From Amoebophrya sp. AT5.2 (Eukaryota > Sar > Dinophyceae > Syndiniales > Amoebophryaceae), in NCBI GenBank assembly GCA_005223375.1, contig RXOD01004462.1:1-21944 (forward strand): DNA of 21,944 bases. Direction: 5' to 3'. The position numbers and the translations under genes were made by a program. Positions 1 through 11,200 of the stretch are shown piece after piece. Under the pieces are notes generated by a model, which ran no database searches, was not told where the DNA came from, and saw only the letters and a list, made by a program, of their open reading frames with translations. Numbering within the stretch: position 1 is the first letter of the stretch; every line of letters begins with the position of its first letter.

Positions 1-3000
1 CGCCCGCCACGACTATCAAGATCTCGTACGCGATTCTGCTGCCCAGTGAGAAGGTCTCCGCCGGCCTAAAAACCTCGTTGATCTCCGCGCTGGATTCGTC
101 TGGGTCCGGCGCCGCGGCGTTCGGCAGTTCGTTCGCGACCACTCTGACCGCGGAGATCGCAACCGCGCAGCAGACTCTCGTCACGCCGTCCGTCCTGTCC
201 GGCTTCACTGTGCTCTCCGCGACGCCCTCCGGCCAGCTCCTCGTCACCGAGGACGCGGAGCTGGAGTCCGTGCTGGAGCAGGCGCTGAAATCCGTCCCGG
301 CCGCGACGAACGCGACCAGCGCCGCGGCCTGCGACCAGGAGTTCCAGACCTACTCCGCGGACATCTCGATCCAGTTCCTCCGCACGGGCAACGCGCTTCC
401 GCTCGCCGGGGTGAACAAAACCAACGCGAACGACCTGACGACTATCGTGCAGGGGAGCCTGCCGGGCGCGATCGCGGCCGCGTTTAAACAGGCGACGAAC
501 GAGAGCGTGACTGCCGAAGTGACCAAGATGGAAATCTCGTACACGGAGGGGCAGCCCTACTCGGTCCAATCGTTAATGGACGCGGCGCTGGCGCAGGCGA
601 TGGCCTACATGAGCGGGGGTGCCGACGTCGTGGCGCAAGGTTCCTCTGCATCTAGGGAGCTGCTGGTGGGGGGTGGTGCGCTGGGATTGAAGTACCCGAC
701 GGAGAGCACGGCGGCGTTGTTGCTCGAGCTGCCGCACGCGGTGAAGGCGGGCGGACGGAATACCGAGCGCAGTGCCGTGGACGACGAGAAGCTGCAGCAC
801 GCCGGGCTGCTTGGCGCGGCGGGCACGGACGGGGCCTCCGCTCGGGAGCTCCTGCTCTCGGCCGAAACGGCGGATTTTTGTCCCTCCCAGGACGTGCAGA
901 CGCTGTTCCGCAGCCACGCGCCGTCGCGGCAGCTGCTGGACGGGTACTTGGCGCAGCTCCGGCTCGAGGAGCAGCAGTCGTTCGGCCAGCTCGACGCCCT
1001 GAACGAGCAGGAGCAGCGCAGCCTGCGCGCCCTCGCCGGCGTGTACGCGCAGTCGCCGTCCGGAAACGCCACCCAGCTCCAGTCCCTGCTGATGCAGCAC
1101 TTGCACCTGCGCGTTCGGTACACCTTCACGGTGAATCTGAAGTCCAGCGCCAACCAAAATCGGACCCGCGAAGACGTCGCGAACACGTTTGGGCTGATGG
1201 CCGACGGCTACACACCGTTCGAGAAAACAAGCTTCCCCAGTTGCGCGGTGGAAAACCACTACCCGGAAAGCTTCGCGTACCTCTTCATCGACGCGCGCGA
1301 ATACGGCTACACGGACGCGGACGTGCGCAGCGACCTCTCGCCCGGAGGAGCGGCGATGACCACCTCCTTCAAAGAACCGAACGTCGCGGAGTGCGCCAGA
1401 GTGTGCGAGGTACTTTACCTAACGTACGGAAGTAAAGTACACAACAAAATATCAACTACCTACGAGAGCTGCAATCCCAATTTAGATAGTAGTTGCCCGT
1501 GGTAGCAGGAGGCGGGATTCGGATCGAAGCTAGATCTCTAGTCCTGGTACCTATTGACTGAGTCACTCGGATTCGGAATCGGAAGATAAATAAAAACACG
1601 AATCTCCCCCGAGGTTTTACATCATAGATTTTCAACAGTCGCCATATTTTGTGCCTCATCGGGATATCATTGCGCAGTCAATCTGTTTCATATCCGGCGG
1701 CCGGTAGTTGCAGGACATCGGTCGCGGGGCAGCGACTCGATGTCGACCGGAAAAAAAAAAACTCCACCATTAATTTGTCCTTTCTCGTCACCAGGTCGAG
1801 CGGCACTGCGTGGGTTGGGAGCACGGCGGTGTGCTGCCCTTAGCCGCGGTTACTTCCAGTGGATCTTCCTGGATCTCGCAGGGCGACACCGCCGGCATGG
1901 AACACTTCTGCTTCCTGCACAAGACAAGGTCTTCCACCCTGATCAAGACTCCGCGCAACCCCTCCCCCGGGCCCGCGCACAACTTCCCCGAGGACCAGAA
2001 GGCGCAGCACCCTTACTTGGCTAGTGCAGGCGGGTTGCTGTCCACGTGGAAGACGGGCGTGAAGGGCTGCAGCAACGGCGTGAAGACCAGCGAGATCTGC
2101 GCGGTGCCGTACCGGTTCTGCGACGGCCTGGAGCAGAAGTACCGCTACCAAGACTGCGACGGGGACGACATCCCGGACCACGTGTGCGTGGAGAAGAACG
2201 GCTTCGACATGGAGTACGTGCCGAGCAGCGGGGGAGCAGAAAAATGCTACGACAGCAGCCACGACCTCACCACCACCACCGGAACCACCACCATTGGCGG
2301 AGACAGGATGTGCAAAGAGAAAGGTGCAGTGTGTTCGTTATTTTGGAAGAATTTATTTGCCCCTCCCCCTGCTATCCTCGATTCTCATATGAGCATGAAA
2401 CGAAGACGAATATAGCCCCACTGCTCCCAACATACTCATCAACATCAACATCGTATAATTAAAATTTCGAGAAGCAACATGTCCGATTCCTCCACGACCT
2501 CATCTCCACAGCTACCTATTCCGCTGGCTGCACGTCTGTCGCCCGTCCGCGCACCACTGCCTGCGCCGATCATCCTCCGATCGCAGCTTTCCCCGACATC
2601 GCCACTGTGTACGATTGCCACGTGAAGTGTCAAATGTACAGTGACTGCGTCGGCTTTTACCGCTATGCCGGCAGCGACGACGTCACGTCTTCGCTGTGCG
2701 TGCCGGTGCGCAGCCTTCCCGGAACTACCGGCGCCTGTTCCTCGACTGCTGGCGCCTACGCCGGCACCCGGCAGTTCTACGAGATTCCCCACTCTTCCAA
2801 GCAGAACACGACGGAGCAACCCCTGTGCGAGGTGCTCGATCCGGCCAATATCACGCAGAACGCGACCGCTATTACCCAGCAACTCGCGCTGAACGTGTCC
2901 GCCACGTCGAAGCTGGAGTTTGAGAACGCGATCGAGCTGCGGCTGATCCACGACGTGCCGCTGTTCCAGGTCCAGAACCTGCTGATGCGGGAGGTGCGGG

Positions 3001-6000
3001 TTTTGCCGGGAAGTCTCATCGACCAGGGCTACACGAAGACGGAGAGCTGCGTGACCACGGCGCCGCCGGTTCTTCCGTTCGTGCCCACCTACCGGTTCGC
3101 GCTACTCAACCTGCAGATGGAGTGGCGGCTGCCGGCGAACGTGAACGAGACGGACTTTACCACCGGTATGCACGAACATGTACTCGCTGCGTTCCTCGAC
3201 GGGTTCGGGCGCGCGTCGAAAACGTTTCAGGAGGCGGACGCGGCGGCGGATCCTGGGCGGAATTTCACGGACGCGGACGTTCTGTATTTGAATGCGAGCG
3301 CACACGTGCACTCGTTCGAGTACGCGTTCACGGAAACGCACACCGTAAACGACACGAACGAGGTGAACCTGACGGATCAATTGTTGAACACGACGTACTT
3401 GGAAAACGTGACCACCGTGAGTCAGGTGTCCCTGCGCCGGGTGGTGGTCGGGAAGATCGCGCTCAAGTTCCAGGAGGGGGACTCTGTCGATCAATTGAAG
3501 CTGGCCGAGGCGCGGCGCGTGCTGGCGAAGGGACCCGTGGCGGAGTTCGCCGACGGCTTCGCGGCGAGCAGCAGTTACCCGTCGCAGGCCTTCGTGGCCG
3601 ACCTGGTTTCTAATGCGAACGACACGGTGGCGAGCCTGTTCACGGACGACATGCAGCTGCTGGCGTTTCAGGTTCCGGATGGTCTGTTCGAGCAGCCGGG
3701 GGCGCAGGCGCTGACCGTCGAAAACTTCGACGCGAACGGCATCAAATTCGAGTGCACCAAGGCGAATCTGACGTACGAGGACATGGGGTTCTCGCCGTTC
3801 TGGCACCTGTACGCGACGTCTCCCCTGCAGAAGGTGACGGGGGTGCAGCGGGACTATCTGACGGAAAAGCTGCCGGAGACGCTGCACTTCATGCTGGGGC
3901 TGGAAGGGGTCGTGGACATCAACCACATCGGCACCTCGAGCGCCGCGGCTGCCAACGACACTGCCACCAACGTGCGGGCCGAGTACTACGATTTGTCGCC
4001 CACCGGACAGGCCTCCCCGCTCGCGACTGCCGGATCGAGCGGCACCTACGCGCAGACGTGCGTGGACGACAAGACCTACGTGGTGCCCCACGGCACCACC
4101 ACCATGCAGACCGCCCGGTGGCTGTACTGTCCGTCCTCGAAGTACCGGGTCAAGTTCGACAACGGCGGCATCGACTCCGTCGCCTTTCTGGAGCGGTACG
4201 TGCAGAACACGATTCCCACCTTGATGGGGAGCGACTCCGTGATCCCGTCCGTGGACACGAAGTGGGCCACGAGCGTCGGCGGCACGAACTGGGACAGCTT
4301 TAAGGCGGAAACGGCCGCGAAAAACCGGTTCCAGCTGGGCAGCTACCTGAAGATGGCGCTGATCACCAACCCGAACCAGGCGGTGAGTGGCGGCCAGGTG
4401 CTCCCGACGCAAAGCTCCGGGCCCCTGTGGGAGCAGGGGAGTTGTGCGATTACGAACCTGCTCGGAACCGCGCCGACGACCACGACCACTAGTACCACCA
4501 CGACCACCACCACCACCCTGCAGGGCGTGGTGCCCCCGTCCGGTTCGACGCCGGGCACGGACGTGGTCACGGGCACGGTGACGTTCCAGCTCGAGGTGGC
4601 TCCCGGGCTGACGTCTATCGCCATGGTCACAGCCGACACGACGCTGAAACAAAGCATCATCGCCGGGCTCGAGAACGCTTTGGGCGGCAACGCGGACTAC
4701 CCGGCCTCGCTCGCGGGCAAAATCCAATCCCTGGAGTTCGAGAACGTCCACTTCGTCACTCGCAGGGAACGGCGGCGGCAGCTGACGACGGGCAGCACGG
4801 GACAGAGCGTGCAGATCGGAACGGCGTTCTCGCTGCTGGCGACGCAGCAGTTTTCACAGAACATCGTGGCGCAGCTCGCGCAGCCGACCGCTTTCGCGTC
4901 GAATTTCGCGGGGAACCTGACGACGGCGCTGGCCACCGCGGGCTCGAGCTCGTACACCGTGCCGGCGGTGCCGGTGGTGCTCGTGTCCGGGGTGAACCTG
5001 GACTCGAGTAGCCCGACCACGACCGGCGTCCCGACGAGCACCACCACCACGACCACGACCACCACTACCACGACTAGTACCACAACCACCACAACCACCA
5101 CCACGGTTGTGACAACCACCGAGGCGCCGCACACGCACGCGGCCGCGGCGGAGCCGGTGGTGGTCACCGTGCCAGTGCCCGCCCCCGCGCCGGTGGTGGT
5201 GGTGACGGACCCGCCGGAGGAGGTGGTGCTCGTGTTCACGTCGACGACGACGATGGCGCCGAGCGCGGGACTATCGCCGGAACGGGAGGACGACGACGAC
5301 GACGCCGACGTCGGGGTGGCCATCGTCGCGGCACTGGGGATCGTGCTGCTGGGCTGGGCCGCCGCCTTTTTCTACGTGAACCACATGGCGAAGGAAAAAC
5401 AAAAAATCCCGCCGCCGCCGAAGGCGGCACCGCTGCCCCCCAGCTCGGATAAGAAATTAGAGACGGAGCGAAAAGGCTTCGCGCTGGAGTCGGCAAAAAT
5501 GGACAAAGTGCTAGATCAACACAACGCCGGTACCTAGAATCCATCTATTAAATTTCTAATAGCTGGAGCGGGACACTCACACTATGACTAAGATTCATCG
5601 CCATCGTCTAGGCGAAAAAAGCAAATCGTTTTCTTTTTCGCGCATCGAAGAACCCTCCGTAATTCAAATTCAGAAATCCACTCACAACGAACTACAGTTG
5701 AATTATACAACTGAACAGTTATCGACGTGGCTGTCGCCGGGAAACGGTCCAGCCGGAAGAGCACGGGCCGTTCGAGCCAGAAGACCCCGCTGGCGCTCGG
5801 GGACGGCGCCAGCCAGGCCATCCAGGACGCGCAGCGTCGCAGCAGCGTCAGCTCGACCGGGAGTCTGGCGATTACCGCGCCGGACCTGCTCCCTTCGCCG
5901 ATCTCCTTTGCCGAAGGCCGACCGTCGGCGGACCGCAGGCAGGCCTCCGCGCGCAGCAGCAACAAATCCTCCGGCCGCGCGGAAAACCCCGACGACCGGC

Positions 6001-6518
6001 GCAGCAACCTGATCGAGGCGGAGCGGGCGAAGCGGGCGTCGCGGATGTCGGCCCTGCTCGGGGGGACGCCGCCGGTCAGCGGAGGCCGCGCCTTCGCCGT
6101 CGCGGGGGGAAGTAGTGCGGCGGGAAACAGGAAGAGCAGTAGCAGTACTAATGCGTTCGCGCAGGAGACGCCGGGCATGAGCGTACTGAGCCTGCGGGCG
6201 TCGGTAACGGAAGCGCCGATCATGAGCAACCGACCGGGTAGCGAAAATCTGCAGCAAGACAACCTGTCGTACTTGCAAAGCGGGTTCGACGGCATGGGGA
6301 GGGGCAGCGCCGTGCTCGTCTCGGAGAACCCGGTTATTAGTCCGCGGGACGTGGCGCCAACGGCGCCCGATGACATAATACCGATTACGCTCAGGTCCTC
6401 CTACAACGTAAACACTGGAGAGATTGTCGGCGGAGGCCAAGTAGAAAAGCCGGGCGGAGGCGGGGCAGATCAGGACGTGAATCCCAACATGAGCGACGGG
6501 GAGGGGGAAAGATTGTAA
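1..6518 (+). CDS. Large type I membrane surface protein with PAN/Apple-like modules (5' partial, 4 exons)
   Basis: Exons 1-1409, 1795-2323, 2512-5529 and 5719-6518 join in matching phase (0, 1, 1) at CAG acceptors and give 1917 residues from the first whole codon at base 3. The start lies outside the window. In order: alpha/beta SEA-like segments (about residues 1-200, 350-450, 730-950, 1320-1480); PAN-like modules with Cys 464/468/474/508 and 681/685/691/708; between them a Cys-rich stretch with a DCDGDDIPD acidic motif; Thr-rich stalks at about 1301-1315 and 1488-1516; an acidic DDDDD run; one membrane helix at about 1579-1601; then a KEKQK stop-transfer and a Pro-rich, Ser/Arg-rich tail. 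At least 20 N-x-S/T sequons lie before the helix, so that part is probably extracellular or luminal. PAN modules usually bind protein or carbohydrate, so adhesion or recognition is inferred. The exact family was not recognised. The gene structure is firmer than the function. Confidence 0.82.
1371..1920 (+). other. PAN/Apple-like module 1, split by intron 1
   Basis: Before the intron the frame reads ECARVCE and after it VERHCVGWEH, followed by EHFCFLH. The C-x3-C, C-V-G-W and C-x-L spacing is the usual PAN/Apple layout (Cys 464, 468, 474, 508). The reading only becomes a recognisable module after splicing at 1410-1794, which supports that intron. The stretch between the third and fourth Cys is longer than usual. 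Confidence 0.6.
1410..1794 (+). other. Intron 1 of surface-protein gene
   Basis: Donor gag|GTACTTT and acceptor CACCAG|G, phase 0 on both sides, 385 bases. It contains in-frame stops, an 11-base A run at about 1750, an inverted repeat formed by the donor itself (1410-1417 with 1434-1441) and a second one (caactac/gtagttg). Confidence 0.85.
2050..2320 (+). other. Cys-rich linker with acidic DCDGDDIPD motif
   Basis: Between the two PAN-like modules the protein has regularly spaced cysteines (GCSNG, EICAVP, RFCDG, YQDCDGDD, DHVCVE, EKCYDS, RMCKE). The DxDGDxxxD pattern resembles calcium-binding loops of thrombospondin type 3 repeats, but only one copy is present, so calcium binding is a guess. 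Confidence 0.45.
2324..2511 (+). other. Intron 2 of surface-protein gene
   Basis: Donor aaag|GTGCAG and acceptor CCACAG|C, phase 1 on both sides, 188 bases. It is A/T-rich and is one of only two introns here whose donor is not GTAC. Joining gives KEKATYSAGC. Confidence 0.8.
2595..2790 (+). other. PAN/Apple-like module 2
   Basis: The frame reads YDCHVKC, then SDCVGFYRY, then SLCVPV, with Cys at residues 681, 685, 691 and 708. It has the same C-x3-C / C-V-G-[WF] / C-x-[LV] order as the first module, about 200 residues upstream. It sits just after the third exon begins. Confidence 0.6.
4473..4518 (+). repeat. First Thr-codon (ACN) tract
   Basis: An in-frame run of ACC/ACG/ACT codons broken by one AGT gives about 15 Thr residues. 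It is a likely O-glycosylated stalk separating two alpha/beta segments of the surface protein. Confidence 0.8.
5038..5123 (+). repeat. Second Thr-codon (ACN) tract
   Basis: About 28 codons, almost all Thr with a few Ser and Val, lie 60-90 residues before the membrane helix. A Pro/Val-rich spacer follows. The arrangement is that of a mucin-like stalk. Confidence 0.8.
5310..5378 (+). other. Single transmembrane helix of the surface protein
   Basis: About 23 hydrophobic residues beginning VGVAIVAALGIVLLGW follow an Asp-rich run and are followed by NHMAKEKQK. By the positive-inside rule this is an N-out, C-in orientation. Confidence 0.85.
5530..5718 (+). other. Intron 3 of surface-protein gene
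   Basis: Donor gccg|GTACCT and acceptor GAACAG|T, phase 1 on both sides, 189 bases. Without splicing the frame stops at once (TAG at 5535). The downstream exon frame is closed by TGA at 5712, six bases before its acceptor. A ctatta/taatag hairpin lies near the 5' end. Confidence 0.8.
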
Positions 6519-8250
6519 ACTAGATCTACACGGCGCGAAGAAGGAGGATGGACGAGAGGAGCATCCTGCTCTACAGGAGCGAGTCTGGGTGTAGTGCCCG
6601 TGGGGCAAGAAGTAGTAGACTAGGGTTGCAGTCGCAGTGTAGAATTAGAAACATAGATCGATGTAATAGAGTAGACTCGGTATTTGCCATTGCCTATGTG
6701 CAGTCAGCTACAACTGTCTCACCTGATAATGAGCGAGCCGACACAAGCACGACCATGAATTTCGATTTTTGCGATTTTTCTTTCGACTGTATGATCATAT
6801 TCTTTCACACTACCTAGTAATACAATCATCTTTTAGTTTTATTGTTCATGATCATGTTCTTGATACTGATCTTGTTGTAATTGTTCACAATGCACCGCAC
6901 CGATGTTGCTTGATTACTTACTTGTTCATGTTCACTTTCATACCAAATTCGATCGAATCAGGATGTTTTATTGTTATAACTGCAGCTGTAGCTACTTAGA
7001 GAGTCATTGTCCTCAACGCTTGCTCCTCAAAAGCGATTTTGTCACGCTCACGGCTTCTACAAATAATGAGAGAGCAGAGCTGTCGTCGGCCTCGTCGTGG
7101 CACTATCAGCGATGACTACGTGGTACATCAGGACGGCAAAATATTTATTAAATCGATAAACGTGGGTTTAAACCTTAAATAACGACGCTGAGCCCTCTAG
7201 ATCAAGTCCGTCAAAGGCCGTTCGCACAGACATTGCCACGGATCTTTTTCCTACAGTTTCTCTACGAAGGAGCATGATATGCCATCTGGGGTCCTCAGCC
7301 TCTGCCTGCAGTCGATCTGTGGCGGTGAGTGCCACCAGGGCCGCCCCTCGTGTTGTCAGTTGATGGCGTGGCCGTGCTCCCATCTCCTGCCTTCCAAGTC
7401 GGCGAGGTCCGACGATTCGATGTAACTGATCACGCTGGTCGTGTTGTAGAATATATAAAAGATGAATTTCAATTTGCCAGCCGAACGTGAGACAACGAAT
7501 GATCAAGATCAAAATTAAATCCGGAAAAGGTCTTCTCGATCAACGTGGCACTTCAAAAACGATCATCAAAGCTCTTCGCTCGTGAGCGTCCATAGCCTAT
7601 TACCAGTGATTTGAATTTGAAAAAAAAAACATTGCAGTCTCGCAGCATTCGCACTCTACTTGCGGAAAAATTAGCGGTGAACAACAAGAAGTCAACGGCT
7701 TTCTCTCCATAATATGTCAGGCAAAAGCTACTCTGTCCTTCTTCCGGTAGTGTAGTAAAAAACGCAAATTGATCTATAGGCATCTAACTCTAAGTAGCCG
7801 TCGAGCGATTGATTGATCTAAGAGATTGATTGATCCGAAAAATCCATCGGCGCCCTTTGTTGATGTTTCTGTTTGTGACAGCGCACTCCCTACATTGATG
7901 CCCATGCGTGGTGAGCAAGCGGAAGCGTTCAGGTTCAGCCCCCCGCGGTTGCATTACCACCTCCCGCGGCCGCCTCCTCGACACGGCGCGCTGGACTGGC
8001 ATTTTCCGTCTTCCGACCGACGTGCCGACCCTGGAGGAGCGGAAGTACGGGCCGAATAAAGGACCTGGAGCAGCACAACCACCACAACTTCTACAAGACG
8101 CAACAGGCATCTAATCGCTACTCCATCTAAGTACACTGGGCTGATCCTGATCGATCAACAACGACGCCCAGCCCAAGGCATTAACAACCAGCCCAAGGCA
8201 TCAACAACCACGACCCCAGCAGGGAGTCCTCCGAACCAGAAGCATCGACG
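6519..8250. other. Spacer between surface-protein and ATPase genes
   Basis: About 1.7 kb without a supported gene. 6750-7000 is A/T-rich with many TTGTT/GATCAT words. 7180-7440 is a more GC-rich patch with a 114-codon minus-strand frame of unknown meaning. A TATATAAAAG word lies at about 7450, a 10-base A run at about 7621, and repeated gattgattgatc at about 7806 and 7820. The part nearest the ATPase (7900-8250) is GC-rich and may be 5' untranslated leader. No AATAAA signal lies close after the stop at 6518. Confidence 0.6.
8169..8208 (+). repeat. Tandem 20-bp direct repeat upstream of ATPase start
   Basis: Two adjacent 20-base copies of cagcccaaggcatYaacaac differ at one position. They end 42 bases before the ATPase ATG. 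The first copy carries a TAA in frame with that ATG (8182-8184), which supports the chosen start. Confidence 0.85.
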
Positions 8251-11200
8251 ATGTTTTACGGGTCCGCGTTGGTGTGGGCGCTCGGCGGCGTTCTGCTGCT
8301 GCTCACAATCGTGACGTGTTTTTACCAGCACTGCTACGGCCGCTATGCAAAGCAGAAGGACCACTTCCGCATCACCAGCCCCAACGGCGACCGCAAGAAC
8401 CCAATTAACGGGGGTCGCTATGCGCCTGACTACTATGCATTATATGCAAAGCAGATGGACCACTTCCACCAGCCCATCACGACCAGCACCAGCAACGGCG
8501 AGAACCGCAAGAACCGGATACGGCTGGTCGGCTACCGTTTTCCGTGGTTTGGGAAGTTCATCTACCGCCTGTGGCAGCTGTTCGCGGTGAGCCTGCAGCT
8601 GGGTCTGGCTCTCATCATGCTGGGCTTCTACCTGGGGGCGGAGAAATCGGAGTTCGGTCTGGGCATACTGAACGAGTTGTGGGACCTGGAACTCTGCCCG
8701 AGGTCGCTGTACTACGACGGGCCCGCTTCAGGGCGACCGCGGCCGCCGTTCTGCGAGCGGGAAGACCAAATCACCGGGCACGAGGCCTTCGCCCTGCGCG
8801 TGGGCGCCGTGTTCCTCACGCTCTGGGTGGTCACGGAACTGGTACTTCACCGTGGCACATCGTTGTATCAGTATCTATTGATATTTATCACTGCGCTTGC
8901 GGAGGCTGTTCTTGATGTTCTATACTGTAGTTTGAGTTTCATCGTCATCTCCACATCACATCTTCGCAGGTGCTGATCGCCTTTTTCTGCTTTGATTTGC
9001 GCGGGTGGTTTTACGTGCCCGAACAAGACTTCACGTCGGCTGACCTGGTCGCCTTCAAAGTAAATAATTCCGAGGACCCCCGGCCGCGGTTTTTCACTTT
9101 CCAACGGACGCGGTATCTGACGGTCGAGGTCGCCGAGACTTCTAGTGGGGACGAGTCGGAGTCGGAGAGAAGGAGAATGTCGTTGGAGCAAAGGGGGTAC
9201 CCGTACCGCGCGCCCATGCCTGAGCGGTACTTTTTCCACATGTGCGAGCGTTACGTCCTTTCCGCCGACGGCCGCGCCTTTCGCAAGGCCGCGACGTCCC
9301 TGCTCGACCTCCGGGGGCACTACGACGAGGACCTCGTCAGAGGCGCTGGGGTGCAGCACCCCGAGGGCCTCTCCGCGGCGACGGTGGCGCAGCGGCAGAA
9401 GATGTTCGGCCCCAATGTGATCACGGGGGCGACGGAACCCACGTTCTGGAACTGTGTGCTGGAGGAGTTCACCGGAAGCTTCTTCTACATCTTCCAGCTG
9501 ATGAGCTTCTGGCTGTGGGCGAGCGTGGAGGAACTGCACATCGGACTGGTGTGGGAAGCGATCTTCGTCACCTGCGGCCTGTGGAACGCAAAGATAAAAA
9601 AAGAAAACCTAACCCAGATCCACCAACTAGCCAAATTCAAATGCGAGGTCGACGTGAAAAGGGAGAATGAAGTACCTACAGCTACCTTTCATTTTTCTTT
9701 TTATGTTGAGGAAAATCTGAGGAGAACCTAGTGACTTCGTATCAGCTATGACGGTGTTTACGTCGAGTATTGCCCTACATTGCCTGGGTTTAAATTTCAA
9801 GTTCGAACAGCGTGTTGCCTAATCAGTCTCGCCGCACTACGACTACCCACGGTGGTTTACGCCCTGAGTGCGGGCCGCACTCTGCACAGTGGCCTTGAAA
9901 AATATTTAGCGCCCTCGCCCAGCACTTTTGGTCGGTTCGCGACGCAACATGAACATGCATTGGATCATCATCTTGCTCATTGGATATTGCTCATATACAC
10001 TCTCAGGTGCCCACTCGCGTCTGCAGTGTTTCCTTGGTGCCTGGCGACCACATCCGATTAGAAGATGCGGGCCATCTGCGTCAACGAGAACAAGACTCGA
10101 AGACGGCCACGGCCACGCTCAGCTGCGACTGCATTCTGGTGACGGGAGACCTCATTATGAACGAGGCTGCGCTCACTGGCGAGGCGACGCCCGTGCAAAA
10201 GTTCGCCGCACCCAAAGAGCTGCTCGACGAACTCAACGCGTGGATATGTTGCCACGGGAAGTATGCCTCGGGACCATATGCACATCTAGTTGACATTAGT
10301 TTCGGAGAACCGCCACAGAGCCTGAAGAACCTGGCGGAACACCCGCAGTGGCGGCAGCATTTTCTGTACGCCGGGACGCAGGTTTTTTCCGGAAGTGCAA
10401 TCGCCGTCGTATACTCGATCGGTGTGGGGACTACGCGCGGAAAGCTCGTGAGGCAAATGCTGCTGGACAACGACAACTCGGCGGAGGGTACTTCGGGAAC
10501 TAGTGATGCGGACGAAAGTGACGAGAATATGGTTTGCTTCTTCGATGACGGGGGCGCGCGGGGAGGAGACGGAGATGTGCAATTATTTCCTGCCCCGAAA
10601 AACTTCACTTATTTCAGCAATGCTGACCTTGAAAAAGGTCCTCCAGCTGGACTCGACGCTACAACTGCGACGGGAAGGTACCCCCCGTCGGGTTTGAATC
10701 GACCAGGAGCTGCCGGTCGCGGTTCGGTCCGCGATTCTGTTTCCTCCATGTTGCTTGAGCGCGTCGATTCTGGTTTTCAGCTCGCCGCGATGCGGCGCCG
10801 CGGGACGCGGTGTTCCAGCAAGAGTTCCTGCCACAGGCTGCCGGCGTCCAGTTCGAAGCCCCACTTCGATCCTCTCGTCTCCAACATGTCGCGCAGCCAC
10901 AGCGGCGCCAGCGGCTCCTTCGCGCCGTCCCAGACGGGCGGCATTTCGGACCACGAGCAGGACCCCATGAACTGGAGCCCGACTTGTTCCTCCCCGGAGC
11001 AGATGCGCTTGCCGAGGACGTCGCGCTCGCGCGGCCAGCCGAGCCCATGTTCCTCGTTCCGGGACGAGCACTCCAATTACTCCCGCTCCTGCTCGAGAAT
11101 GTCGATCTCGTCCCCGATGCAGCAGATACTGTTGGAGGAGGAAGCGGATGGAGACAATATGGGGGCGGGTGCTGAGCCTGAGACGGATGTCTCCTTCCAG

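Noticed and set aside
3102..4751. 549-codon open frame on the minus strand
   Set aside because: It lies exactly antisense to a well-supported coding exon, and its Arg/Gly/His-rich translation is typical of the reverse of GC-ending codons.
5584..6012. 142-codon open frame on the + strand
   Set aside because: It begins inside the intron and overlaps the true exon in another frame.
5727..6518. Independent small gene starting at GTG 5727
   Set aside because: GTG starts are not expected in a nuclear gene, the first ATG is about 320 bases further in, and the phase matches the upstream donor at 5530, so it is treated as the last exon of the surface-protein gene.
7450..7459. TATATAAAAG word as a promoter TATA box
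   Set aside because: It is about 800 bases from the next start codon, in A/T-rich DNA where such words arise by chance. A similar word at 15534 is equally distant from its gene.
7826..8114. Upstream coding exon of the ATPase
   Set aside because: Two short frames overlap here, but none links to the ATPase frame with a convincing donor and acceptor, and an in-frame stop precedes the chosen ATG.
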